Of a DNA stretch of 64,000 bases, positions 19,695 through 27,817 are shown piece after piece. This DNA comes from Sphingobium fuliginis. Its GTDB lineage: Bacteria > Pseudomonadota > Alphaproteobacteria > Sphingomonadales > Sphingomonadaceae. The notes under the pieces were generated by a model. The model saw only the letters and a list, made by a program, of their open reading frames with translations. It was not told the origin of the DNA and did not search any database. The DNA lies in assembly GCF_004152845.1 (NCBI RefSeq), contig NZ_SEON01000002.1:620001-684000 (forward strand), given 5' to 3'. Made by a program: the position numbers and the translations under genes. How positions within the stretch are numbered: the first letter of the stretch is position 1; every line of letters begins with the position of its first letter.

Positions 19695-20317
19695 CAGTCG
19701 CGCCGACCCCGCCAGCCCTCACGGCCGGAGCGGCCGCCGCCACCGGAACGCGCGCCGCCGTCGGACCGCGTGCGCGGCGTCCCCCAATTGCGTTCGGTCC
19801 GTGGCGTCGTCATATCCCCTTGTCCCCTTCCTGGCCCGGGCGCCTGCGCGCCCGCAGCGGGATTGCCCTGTCGGGCGTTCCGCCAATTCCCATTCCACCG
19901 CCCATTTCCATTCCACCGCCCATTTCCATTCCACCGATTGCCATCGCCGCCGGAACGCTCCCGCCAGCCCTGACGCGGTGCGCCATTGTTCCAGTTGCCG
20001 CGCCGGCCGTCATCGCGGCGGGCCTCCCGGCGTCCTTCCCAATAGCGGCGCTGGCCGTCGTTCCAACGCTGGCGATGGCCGCTGCGGTTGTACACATAAT
20101 AGCCGCTGCCCGGATAGTAATAGCCGTCATACCAGCCCCCATAATAGCCCGGGCGATAATAGCCCGGACCCCAATAGTCATCATAATAGCCGCCGCCATA
20201 ATAGCCGCTGCCCACGCTCACGCCGCCATAATAGCCATCGTCATAAGCACAGCCGCCCAGGGCCAGCGCACCGGCAAGGCCGATCGCCGCGAGGAACCTC
20301 CGTCCGGTCCAGGCCAT
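19694..20317 (-). CDS. Tyr/Gly-rich then Arg/Gly/Asn-rich low-complexity lipoprotein
   Basis: This 207-residue protein has a signal peptide and lipobox (LAGALALGGC, Cys about 23). The first half of the mature part is Tyr-Gly-rich (GGYYDDYWGPGYYRPGYYGG). The second half is basic and contains tandem RWNGNG hexapeptides, then RSGGGGRSGREGWRGRRD. I do not recognise a named family; it resembles envelope proteins with glycine-tyrosine repeats seen in sphingomonads. It is translationally coupled to the following lipoprotein gene (shared base at 19694). Function unknown. Confidence 0.7.
   Translation of the reverse strand: MAWTGRRFLAAIGLAGALALGGCAYDDGYYGGVSVGSGYYGGGYYDDYWGPGYYRPGYYGGWYDGYYYPGSGYYVYNRSGHRQRWNDGQRRYWEGRREARRDDGRRGNWNNGAPRQGWRERSGGDGNRWNGNGRWNGNGRWNGNWRNARQGNPAAGAQAPGPGRGQGDMTTPRTERNWGTPRTRSDGGARSGGGGRSGREGWRGRRD
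19891..19942. repeat. 18-bp in-frame tandem repeat within the lipoprotein gene
   Basis: Two full copies of the 18-bp unit CATTCCACCGCCCATTTC (19891-19908, 19909-19926) are followed by a partial third copy. On the minus strand they encode hexapeptide NGRWNG repeats. Because the unit is a multiple of three, copy-number changes would keep the frame open. Confidence 0.85.
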
Positions 20318-20441
20318 TGCCTTTCTCCTTCATCCTGCATCCATGCCATGCATAACGCCGGCTGCTTGAATTGGTTGTGAATGGCCGGGATCGAAGAGAG
20401 GATCGGGCCGGCGGCGGGAAAGCGCGCGGCGGTCCCGGCCG

Positions 20442-20906
20442 TCACCCCGCCTCCCCCACCCGATACCAGGCGGCGACGCGGTCCAGCGCCAGCGTCAGCA
20501 CCAGCTTGCCCGCCCGGGTCGGCCAGCCCAGCGCCTTTTCCGCCGCGCTCAACCCCTCGCCCGCGCAGGCCACCCGCCACAGCACATCGGCCAAGCCCGG
20601 CCCTGCGGCGCGGATCGCGCCGTCGAACCGCTCCCGCGCGGACAGTTGCGCCAGGCCCGGCTCCGCTCCCGCCGCGCCGCCAGCCCGCTGCCGCCCCGGC
20701 GCCGCATCCCAGCGCATCGTGATCCGCGGGCCCAGACCCGCCTTCTCCCAATCGGCGCGCAGCCTGTCGCCGGCAAGATAATGCCGCTCGCTCAAATGCC
20801 CCCGCGCATGCAGCCAGGCGAGGGGCGATTCGTGCAGGTTGACCGCGACCTTCTGCGCCCGGCCGAAGGGGTCCTCTATGATCTGTTCGACATATTGCGT
20901 GGCCAT
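20442..20906 (-). CDS. DUF6456 domain-containing protein
   Basis: This 154-residue protein has an N-terminal segment KVAVNLHESPLAWLHARG and the conserved HYLAGDRLRADWEKAGLGPRI region. A C-terminal helical part (LADVLWRVACAGEGLSAAEKALGWPTRAGKLVL shortened here to its core WRVACAGEGLS) looks like a helix-turn-helix. It matches DUF6456, found in alphaproteobacterial putative DNA-binding regulators. It is divergent from the XRE-type gene at 21004 across a 97-bp intergenic region, a typical regulator layout. Targets are unknown. Confidence 0.75.
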   Translation of the reverse strand: MATQYVEQIIEDPFGRAQKVAVNLHESPLAWLHARGHLSERHYLAGDRLRADWEKAGLGPRITMRWDAAPGRQRAGGAAGAEPGLAQLSARERFDGAIRAAGPGLADVLWRVACAGEGLSAAEKALGWPTRAGKLVLTLALDRVAAWYRVGEAG

Positions 20907-21003
20907 GGCGCTTCTCCTTGCAGCAATCCGATGCAGGGGGACTTGCCATGCCGGCCTGTTTGTAGGAAAGCGTTAAAACCAAATAGGTGAAACAGGACAA
21001 GAT

Positions 21004-21567
21004 ATGATCACCCGCATCCGGGAGGTACGCAAGGCCAAGGGGCTCACATTGGAACAGGTCGGCGCCTTATGCGTCCCGCCCACCACGGCCCAGACGATCG
21101 GCCGCCTGGAAACGGGCACCCGAACCGTATCGGTCAACTGGCTGAACCGCATCGCAAAGGCATTGGGCGTCGCCTCTTCCGAACTGGTCGCGCTGCCGGG
21201 CCAGAATGTCGTGCCCGTGGCCGCCCTGCTGGGGCCGGAGGGCGCCCGCGCGCCCACCCGCCCGCTCTCGCTCGCCCCGCCGGCCCCCGCGGACGCGATG
21301 GTGGGGGTGCAGGTATCGGGCAGCATCGGCGATTACCGCAGCGGTGACGAGATATGGTGCCGCCGCATCATGCCGGAGGAGTTTTCCAGCGTGCTCAACC
21401 GCGACCTGCTCTTGCCGCGCCACGCCGGGCGCTTCCTGTTCGGGCGGCTGATCGGGCGCGAGGACGACCGGCTGCACATCCTTCCCCTGGGCAGCGGCAC
21501 GCGCCAGCAGGTGATAAGTGACCCACCCTGGGGCGCCGTGGCGGTCCAACTGGTCAGACGACTGTAG
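21004..21567 (+). CDS. XRE-family transcriptional regulator with S24-like C-terminus
   Basis: The 187-residue protein has an N-terminal helix-turn-helix (ITRIREVRKAKGLTLEQVGA ... TIGRLETGTRTVSVNWL, about 3-60). A Pro-rich linker leads to a C-terminal beta-rich region (MVGVQVSGSIGDYRSGDEIWC; LFGRLIGREDDRLHILPLG) like the S24/LexA-type domains of phage-repressor-like regulators. The catalytic Ser-Lys dyad of self-cleaving repressors is not evident. It is divergent from the DUF6456 gene. Targets are unknown, and there are no phage genes nearby. Confidence 0.8.
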   Translation: MITRIREVRKAKGLTLEQVGALCVPPTTAQTIGRLETGTRTVSVNWLNRIAKALGVASSELVALPGQNVVPVAALLGPEGARAPTRPLSLAPPAPADAMVGVQVSGSIGDYRSGDEIWCRRIMPEEFSSVLNRDLLLPRHAGRFLFGRLIGREDDRLHILPLGSGTRQQVISDPPWGAVAVQLVRRL

Positions 21568-21697
21568 ACAAAGGCGCTTTCATCCTTAACCCTGTCCTGA
21601 CCATGTCTGCCGGAAAGAGACCCGCCCCAGCATTGTCCCGTCGGACGGCATCGCCGGACGCCCGGGGCAATGCGGGAACAAGAGATAGTTGGATGCG

Positions 21698-22873
21698 ATG
21701 ACGCTGAACGTCCTGATGCTCTCGACCCTGTTCCCGGACATGAGCCGCCCCAATTTCGGCGTCTTCGTGGAACGGCAGGCGCGCGAGCTGGCCAGCCGGG
21801 ACGGCGTCAGGGTCACGGTGGTCGCGCCGCTCGGCATTCCGCCCTGGCCGCTGTCCAGCGCCGGGCGCTACGCCGCCCTGCGCGCCCTGCCCGCCAAGGA
21901 ACGGTGGAAGGACCTGACCGTCCACCGCCCGGTCTTCCCCATCATTCCCAAATTCGGCGGCCGCTTCAACGTCCACAGCATGACCCGCGCCATCCTGCCG
22001 CTGGTCAGGCGCCTCCATGCGCAGCAGCCTTTCGACGTCATCGACGCCAGCTTCTTCTTCCCCGACGGCCCGGTGGCGCAGCGCCTTTCCCGCGCGCTCG
22101 GCATTCCCTATTCGGTGAAGGCGCGCGGCGCCGACATCCATTATTGGGGCACGCGCAAGGGCACGCGGAAGATGGTGAAGCGCGCCGCCGACGATGCCGC
22201 CGGCCTGCTTGCCGTGTCGGACGCGATGCGCCGGTCGATGGCGCGCATGGGCATCGACGGGGACAAGATCCGCGTCCATTATACCGGCGTCGACCTCGAC
22301 CGTTTCGAAATAAGCGACCGCGCCGCCGCGAAGGAAAGCCTGGGTTTCGAAGGCCCGGTGGTGCTGTGCGTCGGCGCGCTCATCCCGCGCAAGGGGCAGG
22401 AACTGCTGGTCCAGGCGCTGCCGCAACTGCCCGGCGTCACGCTGCTGTTCGCCGGACAGGGGCAATATCGCCGCGCCCTGGAAAAACAGGCCGAGGAACT
22501 GGGCGTCGACCGGCGCATCGGCTTCCTGGGCTCGGTGCCGCACGATCGCCTGCCGCGCATCTATGCCGCCGCCGACGTCATGGCGCTCCCCTCCTCGTCC
22601 GAGGGTCTGGCCAATGCCTGGGTGGAGGCGCTGGCCTGCGGCACGCCGGTCGTGATCAGTGATGTCGGGGGAGCACGCGAACTGCTCGACCGGCCGGAGG
22701 CGGGCCGGATCGTCGCCCGCGAACCCGAAGCGCTGGCCGCCGCCATCAGCGATATATTGGTGAACCCGCCCGAACGGGAAGCCGTCCGCGAAGCGGCGCT
22801 ACGCTTCACCTGGGCCGCCAATGGCGACGCGCTGCTGGAGCATCTCCGCGCCATCGCAGCTCAGCCGGCCTAA
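21698..22873 (+). CDS. Glycosyltransferase family 4 protein
   Basis: This GT-B fold protein of about 391 residues has a GT4 N-terminal domain (VLMLSTLFPDMSRPNFGVFVERQ) and a Rossmann-like C-terminal domain. The C-terminal domain has VVLCVGALIPRKGQELLVQALP and the nucleotide-sugar motif PSSSEGLANAWVEALACGTPVV, with the EGLxNAxxEALACG signature. Such enzymes add sugars to envelope or exopolysaccharides; the substrate is unknown. ATG 21698 and TTG 21689 (three codons earlier) are both possible starts. It stands alone, not in the capsule cluster 6 kb downstream. Confidence 0.88.
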   Translation: MTLNVLMLSTLFPDMSRPNFGVFVERQARELASRDGVRVTVVAPLGIPPWPLSSAGRYAALRALPAKERWKDLTVHRPVFPIIPKFGGRFNVHSMTRAILPLVRRLHAQQPFDVIDASFFFPDGPVAQRLSRALGIPYSVKARGADIHYWGTRKGTRKMVKRAADDAAGLLAVSDAMRRSMARMGIDGDKIRVHYTGVDLDRFEISDRAAAKESLGFEGPVVLCVGALIPRKGQELLVQALPQLPGVTLLFAGQGQYRRALEKQAEELGVDRRIGFLGSVPHDRLPRIYAAADVMALPSSSEGLANAWVEALACGTPVVISDVGGARELLDRPEAGRIVAREPEALAAAISDILVNPPEREAVREAALRFTWAANGDALLEHLRAIAAQPA

Positions 22874-23058
22874 AGCGCTTCCCAGGCAGATGGAATCATC
22901 CACCGACCCGGAAAACGCAGTAAAACAAGCAGTAAAACAAAAGGCCTGGGACAGATCCCGGGATCGCCGGATCGATTGGTCGGGACGGCTCGAACTGGCC
23001 AAATCCTGCCGCTCCGGACGCACCCACATCCGGAATCCGAAGTTCGCCACCTTGCCGG
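22874..23058. other. Intergenic stretch between convergent genes; short direct repeat
   Basis: Contains no convincing gene. An AGTAAAACAA unit is repeated at about 22919-22940 (GCAGTAAAACAAGCAGTAAAACAA). The minus-strand frames here do not resemble the missing C-terminal domain of the adjacent molybdopterin oxidoreductase. Confidence 0.5.
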
Positions 23059-24738
23059 TCAGCGGGCCCGAAAGGCGGCCTGATCCCAAAAGGCGATCAA
23101 CCGCGCCTTGCCATCCGCCGTCGGGAAAAGCCCCTCGTCGAACGGCACCTCCCCCCAGCGCCACGGCGTCAGCTCATCATAAGCCGGGTTGGAGATCGGC
23201 GCATGCCGCTTGAGATTGAGCAACCGCCTGCCCTCGTTGCGATAGGCGGTCAGCCGCACATGCTCGCGATAGATTTCCGCGGGGCGCTCATAATGGAAGG
23301 CGTCGCGCCAACCCATGGCCTGCGCGATCCGGGTGAGTATCCACCAGTCGGGCTTGGTCTCTCCGGGCAGCGGGAACAACCAGCGCTGGCGGCTGATCAG
23401 CCGGTCGGCGCCGGTCAGCGTCCCATCCTTCTCGATCCATAGCGGGGACGGCAAGGCGACCATGCGCAGCGCGTCCATTTCCGGCTCGCTCCACGGCGTC
23501 ATCAACAGGACCAGCGGCACCTGCTCCAGCAAGCTGCGGATCGGATGGGATGCCGTAGGCAGGCCGCCGGGCATCAGCAGCGCCTTGATGCGCCCCGCCT
23601 CTATCGCCCGGGCCAGCGCCTCGCCGGCCAGCCCCGGCCGGTCAGCCAGCCTCGTCGCGCCCCAGAAACGGCCGACCTGCGCCAGGGCATCCTCCGAAAA
23701 ATCCCGGTGCGCGGCCAGTTCCCCGGCCCGGCAGCCGACTTCCCGCACGCCCATGCCGTTGGCGGCGTCCGTGACGGCGAAGGGCGCGGCGCCCGCCTTG
23801 CCGATGCGTCCGGTCGCCAGATGGAAATTGAGGATGGCGGCCGACAGGCGATGCGCTTCCTCGCCCTGCCCATGCGGGCTGAACAGCGTCACCAGCCGGG
23901 GCGCCGCCGCGACCTGCTCGTAGAAGGCACGCACCTCGCCCGGCGCCAGGCCGCAGGCGCGCGCCACCGACCAAAGGTCATGACCCCGGCTCAATCCCGC
24001 CCAGAAACCGGCCGGCACCGACAGCCTCCGTTCCAGAAATTCCCGGTCCAGCAAGCCATTGTCATGGCAATGCAGCAGCAGCCCGCTCAACAGCGCCGCC
24101 TCGCTGCCCGGCGCGACGGTCAGGCGCTCATCCGCCTCGACCTCCGGCCCGTCGCCCGCATGCGCGATCAGGATCAGGCGCGCGCCCTGCTCCGCCCGCG
24201 CCTCGGCCATCCTCTCGTGCAGCACCGGATGGCGGCGGGCCGTCGGCATGCCCACCAGCAGCAGCATGTCCGCCTGCGCCAGATCCTCATAGGCGGCGGG
24301 CATCACATCCTCGCCAAAGGCCGCGCGCTGCGCCGCCGCCATGCCGCCCGCCTCGCTGCAGGGCGCCTCGACATGCGCGGAGCCGATGAACCCCTTCATC
24401 AGCTTGTTGGCGACATAATAGTCTTCGGTCAGCAGGCCACCCGGCACATGCATCGCCACGCTGCCCGGACCATGACGGTCGATGACGGCGGACAGGCGGC
24501 GCGCGGCCTGGTCGATGGCGCGGTCCCAGCCGACGGCGCGGCCATCCACCACCGGCCGCAACAGCCGCCCCTCCAGCGCGAACATGTCCTTCAGCGCTTC
24601 GCTGCGGGTGCAGAGCAGGCCGCCATTGGCAGGATGCACGGGATCGCCCTCGATCGACGCCTCGCGCCCCTCGCCGGTGACGGCGCGGATGCCGCATCCC
24701 ACGCCGCATTGACCGCAAAGCGAACGAACGACCGCCAC
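23059..24738 (-). CDS. Molybdopterin oxidoreductase, NasA-like, lacking the C-terminal Mo-cofactor dinucleotide-binding domain
   Basis: The 559-residue protein has the N-terminal 4Fe-4S motif C8-x2-C11-x3-C15 ... C43 (LCGQCGVGCG; GGLLCTRSE) and a candidate Mo-ligand Cys at 127 (VEAPCSEAGG). The body is a nitrate-reductase/formate-dehydrogenase-type catalytic domain (e.g. DAANGMGVREVG, WIEKDGTLTGADR). NasA/NarB-type enzymes are usually about 700-900 residues and end with a molydop-binding domain after a PTADGKARL segment. Here the protein stops 13 residues after that segment. It is divergent from modA, consistent with a molybdenum enzyme. The substrate is uncertain; the missing domain may be truncation or supplied elsewhere. 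Confidence 0.82.
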   Translation of the reverse strand: MAVVRSLCGQCGVGCGIRAVTGEGREASIEGDPVHPANGGLLCTRSEALKDMFALEGRLLRPVVDGRAVGWDRAIDQAARRLSAVIDRHGPGSVAMHVPGGLLTEDYYVANKLMKGFIGSAHVEAPCSEAGGMAAAQRAAFGEDVMPAAYEDLAQADMLLLVGMPTARRHPVLHERMAEARAEQGARLILIAHAGDGPEVEADERLTVAPGSEAALLSGLLLHCHDNGLLDREFLERRLSVPAGFWAGLSRGHDLWSVARACGLAPGEVRAFYEQVAAAPRLVTLFSPHGQGEEAHRLSAAILNFHLATGRIGKAGAAPFAVTDAANGMGVREVGCRAGELAAHRDFSEDALAQVGRFWGATRLADRPGLAGEALARAIEAGRIKALLMPGGLPTASHPIRSLLEQVPLVLLMTPWSEPEMDALRMVALPSPLWIEKDGTLTGADRLISRQRWLFPLPGETKPDWWILTRIAQAMGWRDAFHYERPAEIYREHVRLTAYRNEGRRLLNLKRHAPISNPAYDELTPWRWGEVPFDEGLFPTADGKARLIAFWDQAAFRAR

Positions 24739-24844
24739 GGTGCGATCAGGCCGGGACCGGCGGGGTCGGAAACATGGTCATACGCTCCCGCTTAACCGAT
24801 GCAGGACGAAGACAAAAGGGTGCGCAACTGGCAGGACAAGGGTC

Positions 24845-25618
24845 ATGCCGAAACCGATTCTCCGCGCGCTCGCGTCCATCGCCCTGTTCCTCCATATGGT
24901 GCCGGTTCCGGCCATGGCGCAGCAGCGCGGCCCGCTGGTGCTCGCCGCCGCCAGCATGCAGGAGGCGATGGGCGCCGCCGCCGATGCCTGGGCGGCGCAG
25001 CGCCATGCTCGGCCGGTCTTGTCCTTCGCCGCCTCCTCCGCCCTCGCCCGGCAGATCAGGGGCGGCGCCCCGGCCGACCTGTTCGTGTCGGCCGACGAAG
25101 ACTGGATGGACGATGTCGAAAGGGCGGGCTTCGTGCAGCGCGGCAGCAGGGCCGACATGGCGGGCAACCGGCTGGTGCTGATCGCCCCGGCGCGCGCCCC
25201 GCTGAAGCTCCGCATCGCACGCGGCATGCCGATCGCTAGGGCGCTGGGCGACTCCCGGCTGGCCATGGCCAATCCGGACAGCGTGCCCGCGGGCAAATAT
25301 GGCAAGGCGGCGCTGGGCGCGCTGGGCGTCTGGCCCGGCGTCGCCAACCGGCTGGCGCTGGGCGACAATGTGCGATCCGCCCTGACCCTGGTGGAACGGG
25401 GCGAGGCGCGGCTGGGCATCGTCTATGCGACCGACGCCCGCGCATCGAAGGCTGTCCTGGTGGTCGGCGCCTTCCCGGCGGGAAGCCATGCGCCGATCCG
25501 CTATCCCCTCGCCCGCCTGCGCGCGAGCCGGAACCCGGACGCGGAAGGCTTTCGTCGTTTCCTGCTGTCGCGGGCCGGCCAGAACATCCTCGCCCGCTAC
25601 GGCTTCAGCCGCCCGTGA
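24845..25618 (+). CDS. modA: Molybdate ABC transporter, periplasmic binding protein
   Basis: The 257-residue protein has a signal peptide (MPKPILRALASIALFLHMVP ... AMAQQ) and ModA-type binding segments: VLAAASMQEAMG, SFAASSALARQI, GAPADLFVSADEDWMDD and LGIVYATDARAS. It binds molybdate or tungstate in the periplasm for the ModB/ModC importer. ATG 24845 begins the signal peptide; the open frame upstream is not coding-like. It is separated from modB by a HAD gene on the opposite strand. It is divergent from the molybdopterin oxidoreductase gene across 106 bp. Confidence 0.93.
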   Translation: MPKPILRALASIALFLHMVPVPAMAQQRGPLVLAAASMQEAMGAAADAWAAQRHARPVLSFAASSALARQIRGGAPADLFVSADEDWMDDVERAGFVQRGSRADMAGNRLVLIAPARAPLKLRIARGMPIARALGDSRLAMANPDSVPAGKYGKAALGALGVWPGVANRLALGDNVRSALTLVERGEARLGIVYATDARASKAVLVVGAFPAGSHAPIRYPLARLRASRNPDAEGFRRFLLSRAGQNILARYGFSRP

Positions 25619-25651
25619 CCCTGTTCCTCCCCTCCCGCAGGAAGGGGAAAG

Positions 25652-26398
25652 TCACCTCTGACAGGCCACGATCGCGTCGATCACCGCCAGCGTCTCCTGC
25701 GGATCGCGCACCCGCACCGTGTCCAGCCCCAGTTGCTTGGCCGGATAGTCGTTGCCGCCGGGGAAGATCGCATCGCCGATGAACATCATCGCCTCCAGCG
25801 CGATCCCGCTCGCGTCGCGCAGCTTCTTCAGGCCATAGGCCTTGTCCACCCCCTCCCGCGTGATGTCGATGGAGGTCGCCCCGCCCATGTTGATCGACAG
25901 CCCCGGCAGGCGCTGGCGCAGGTCCGCCTGGATCACCTTGCGCTTGGCGAAGTCGGGGTCCCACCCATCCTTGGCATGGATCGGCGCCTGCTGGCCCAGC
26001 GCGGAAAAGGTGATCTGGCTGCCCCGATCCTCGATCCGCTCGCCCCACACCTCTTCCGGCACGAAGCCCGTCGCCTCCAGCGAGGCGTCGAACGCCGCCA
26101 GGATCGCCTGCTTCTGCGCCTCCTCGAACAGTTCGGCATAGACCGGCGTCCACTGCCCGTCGCGATGGGTGTAGAGCTTGGTCCCCGTCGTCGGCATCAG
26201 CCACAGGCGCGAGCGGTCGGCGCGTTCCGGCAGGCGGCTCGCCACCTGCTTGTCGAATTGCGGCCAATCCCCGCCGGAGATCACCGCGACATGCGCCACC
26301 TGCAACAGCCGGGCCAGGGCGTCGCCCATCGCCTCGCGCAGCGGCTGCTTGCTCTCCGCCAGCGTTCCGTCGAGGTCGAAGGCAATCAGGTCTTTCAT
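25652..26398 (-). CDS. HAD-IIB family phosphatase, phosphomannomutase-like
   Basis: This 248-residue HAD hydrolase begins MKDLIAFDLDGTLAESK, with the DxDGT nucleophile motif. It has VAVISGGDWPQF (motif II), a capping domain with GSQITFSALGQQAP, a conserved Lys region (INMGGATSIDI..GVDKAYGL) and C-terminal FIGDAIFPGGNDYP (motif IV). The GSQxTFSALGQ and IN.GG.TSIDIT-type features resemble eukaryotic-type phosphomannomutases and HAD-IIB sugar phosphatases. The ATG at 26404 is a second possible start. It lies on the opposite strand between modA and modB, so its connection to molybdate is doubtful. Confidence 0.82.
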   Translation of the reverse strand: MKDLIAFDLDGTLAESKQPLREAMGDALARLLQVAHVAVISGGDWPQFDKQVASRLPERADRSRLWLMPTTGTKLYTHRDGQWTPVYAELFEEAQKQAILAAFDASLEATGFVPEEVWGERIEDRGSQITFSALGQQAPIHAKDGWDPDFAKRKVIQADLRQRLPGLSINMGGATSIDITREGVDKAYGLKKLRDASGIALEAMMFIGDAIFPGGNDYPAKQLGLDTVRVRDPQETLAVIDAIVACQR

Positions 26399-26520
26399 GC
26401 ACATGCTCCAGTTTGAAGGGCTGTCCGGCTTTGCCCTCTGGCCTCGACCGATGCAATGCCGATGAGCGGGACATGACGGGGGGCTGGTGTTTTCCCCTAT
26501 CCTGACCGAAAGAGGGCGGC

Positions 26521-27219
26521 ATGATCCTCTCTGCCGATGAATGGGGCATCGTTGCGCTGTCGCTCCGGGTCAGTCTGGTGGCGGTCGGGCTGATGCTGCC
26601 GGTCGCCTTCACCTTCGCCTGGCTGCTCGCCCGCTCGCGCTTCCCCGGCAAGCTGCTCGTGGATGCGCTGATCCACCTGCCGCTGGTGGTGCCGCCGGTC
26701 GTCACCGGATGGCTGCTTCTGCTCCTGTTCGGCGCGAACGGCCCGCTCGGCAGGCTGTTCGAACAGATGCTGGGCGTCAGCTTCATGTTCCGCTGGACCG
26801 GCGCGGCGCTTGCCTCCGCGATCATGGCGATGCCCCTCATGGTGCGCGCGATGCGGCTGTCGATCGAGGGCATCGACCACCGGCTGGAACAGGCCGCGCA
26901 GACGCTGGGCGCGGGCCGGTGGCGCGTCTTCCTCACCATTTCGCTGCCGCTGTCGCTGCCGGGCATAGTGGCGGGACTGGTGCTCGGCTTCGCCCGCTCC
27001 ATCGGGGAGTTCGGCGCGACCATCACCTTCGTTTCCGACGTTCCGGGCGAAACCCGCACCCTGCCCATCGCCATCTATTCCGCGCTGCAGATGCCGGGCG
27101 CCGAATCGGCGGTGACCCGGCTCGCCATCATCTCGATCCTGCTGTCGCTGGCCGCGCTGGTCGCATCGGAGGCATTGGCCCGCCGGGCGAGCGGCGGAAG
27201 GACCAACCATGTCCTTTGA
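26521..27219 (+). CDS. modB: Molybdate ABC transporter permease
   Basis: This 232-residue inner-membrane permease has about five to six helices. The cytoplasmic EAA loop is EQAAQTLGAGRWRVFLTISL, and GFARSIGEFGATITFVSD is characteristic of ModB. It forms the translocation pore with ModC as ATPase. Its 3' end overlaps modC by 11 bp, indicating coupled translation. The start codon is ATG, preceded by AAAGAGGGCGGC. Confidence 0.95.
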   Translation: MILSADEWGIVALSLRVSLVAVGLMLPVAFTFAWLLARSRFPGKLLVDALIHLPLVVPPVVTGWLLLLLFGANGPLGRLFEQMLGVSFMFRWTGAALASAIMAMPLMVRAMRLSIEGIDHRLEQAAQTLGAGRWRVFLTISLPLSLPGIVAGLVLGFARSIGEFGATITFVSDVPGETRTLPIAIYSALQMPGAESAVTRLAIISILLSLAALVASEALARRASGGRTNHVL

Positions 27220-27817
27220 CATCGCCGTCGACCATCGCATCGGCGACCGCCTCATCCACCTGCGGGCGCAGGCAGGCGCCGGCCTTGTCGCCCTTTTCGG
27301 CCCCTCCGGCGCGGGCAAGACCAGCATCCTCAACATGGTCGCCGGCATATTGACGCCGGACAGCGGCCGGATCGCCGTGGCCGGCGAGACGCTGTTCGAC
27401 AGCGGCGCGGGCATCGACATTCCCGCCGCCCGGCGGCGCGCCGGCTATGTCTTCCAGGACGGGCGGCTGTTCCCGCAGATGCGCGTGCGCGCCAATCTGC
27501 TCTACGGCCGCCATGGCGACGCGCCGCTGCCGTTCGACGCGGTCATGGACTTTCTGGGCATCGGCCATCTGCTCGACCGCTGGCCCGCCACCCTGTCCGG
27601 CGGCGAAGCGCAGCGCGTCGCGATCGGACGGGCGCTGCTGTCCGGCCCCCGATTCCTGCTGCTGGACGAGCCGCTGTCCTCGCTCGACCCCGCCCGGCGC
27701 GAGGAAATCCTGACCGTGATAGAACGGATGAAGCGCGATCTCGCCATGCCGATGCTCTATGTCAGCCACGACCGGGCGGAGGTCGAACGGCTGGCCGATC
27801 AGGTCATCGCGCTGTAG
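27209..27817 (+). CDS. modC: Molybdate ABC transporter ATPase, short form without TOBE/Mop domain
   Basis: This 202-residue ABC ATPase has Walker A GPSGAGKTS (about 32-40), a Q-loop VFQDGRLFPQM, signature LSGGEAQRVAIGRALL, Walker B FLLLDEPLSSLD and the H-loop VSHDRAEVE. Typical ModC proteins are about 350 residues with a C-terminal molybdate-binding TOBE/Mop domain. This one ends right after the ATPase core, so substrate feedback by bound molybdate is likely absent. It overlaps modB by 11 bp, and its end overlaps the convergent phosphotransferase gene by 19 bp. Confidence 0.93.
   Translation: MSFDIAVDHRIGDRLIHLRAQAGAGLVALFGPSGAGKTSILNMVAGILTPDSGRIAVAGETLFDSGAGIDIPAARRRAGYVFQDGRLFPQMRVRANLLYGRHGDAPLPFDAVMDFLGIGHLLDRWPATLSGGEAQRVAIGRALLSGPRFLLLDEPLSSLDPARREEILTVIERMKRDLAMPMLYVSHDRAEVERLADQVIAL

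Noticed and set aside
24739-24844. ModE operator between modA and the Mo enzyme
   Set aside because: No clear palindromic ModE-type sequence was seen.
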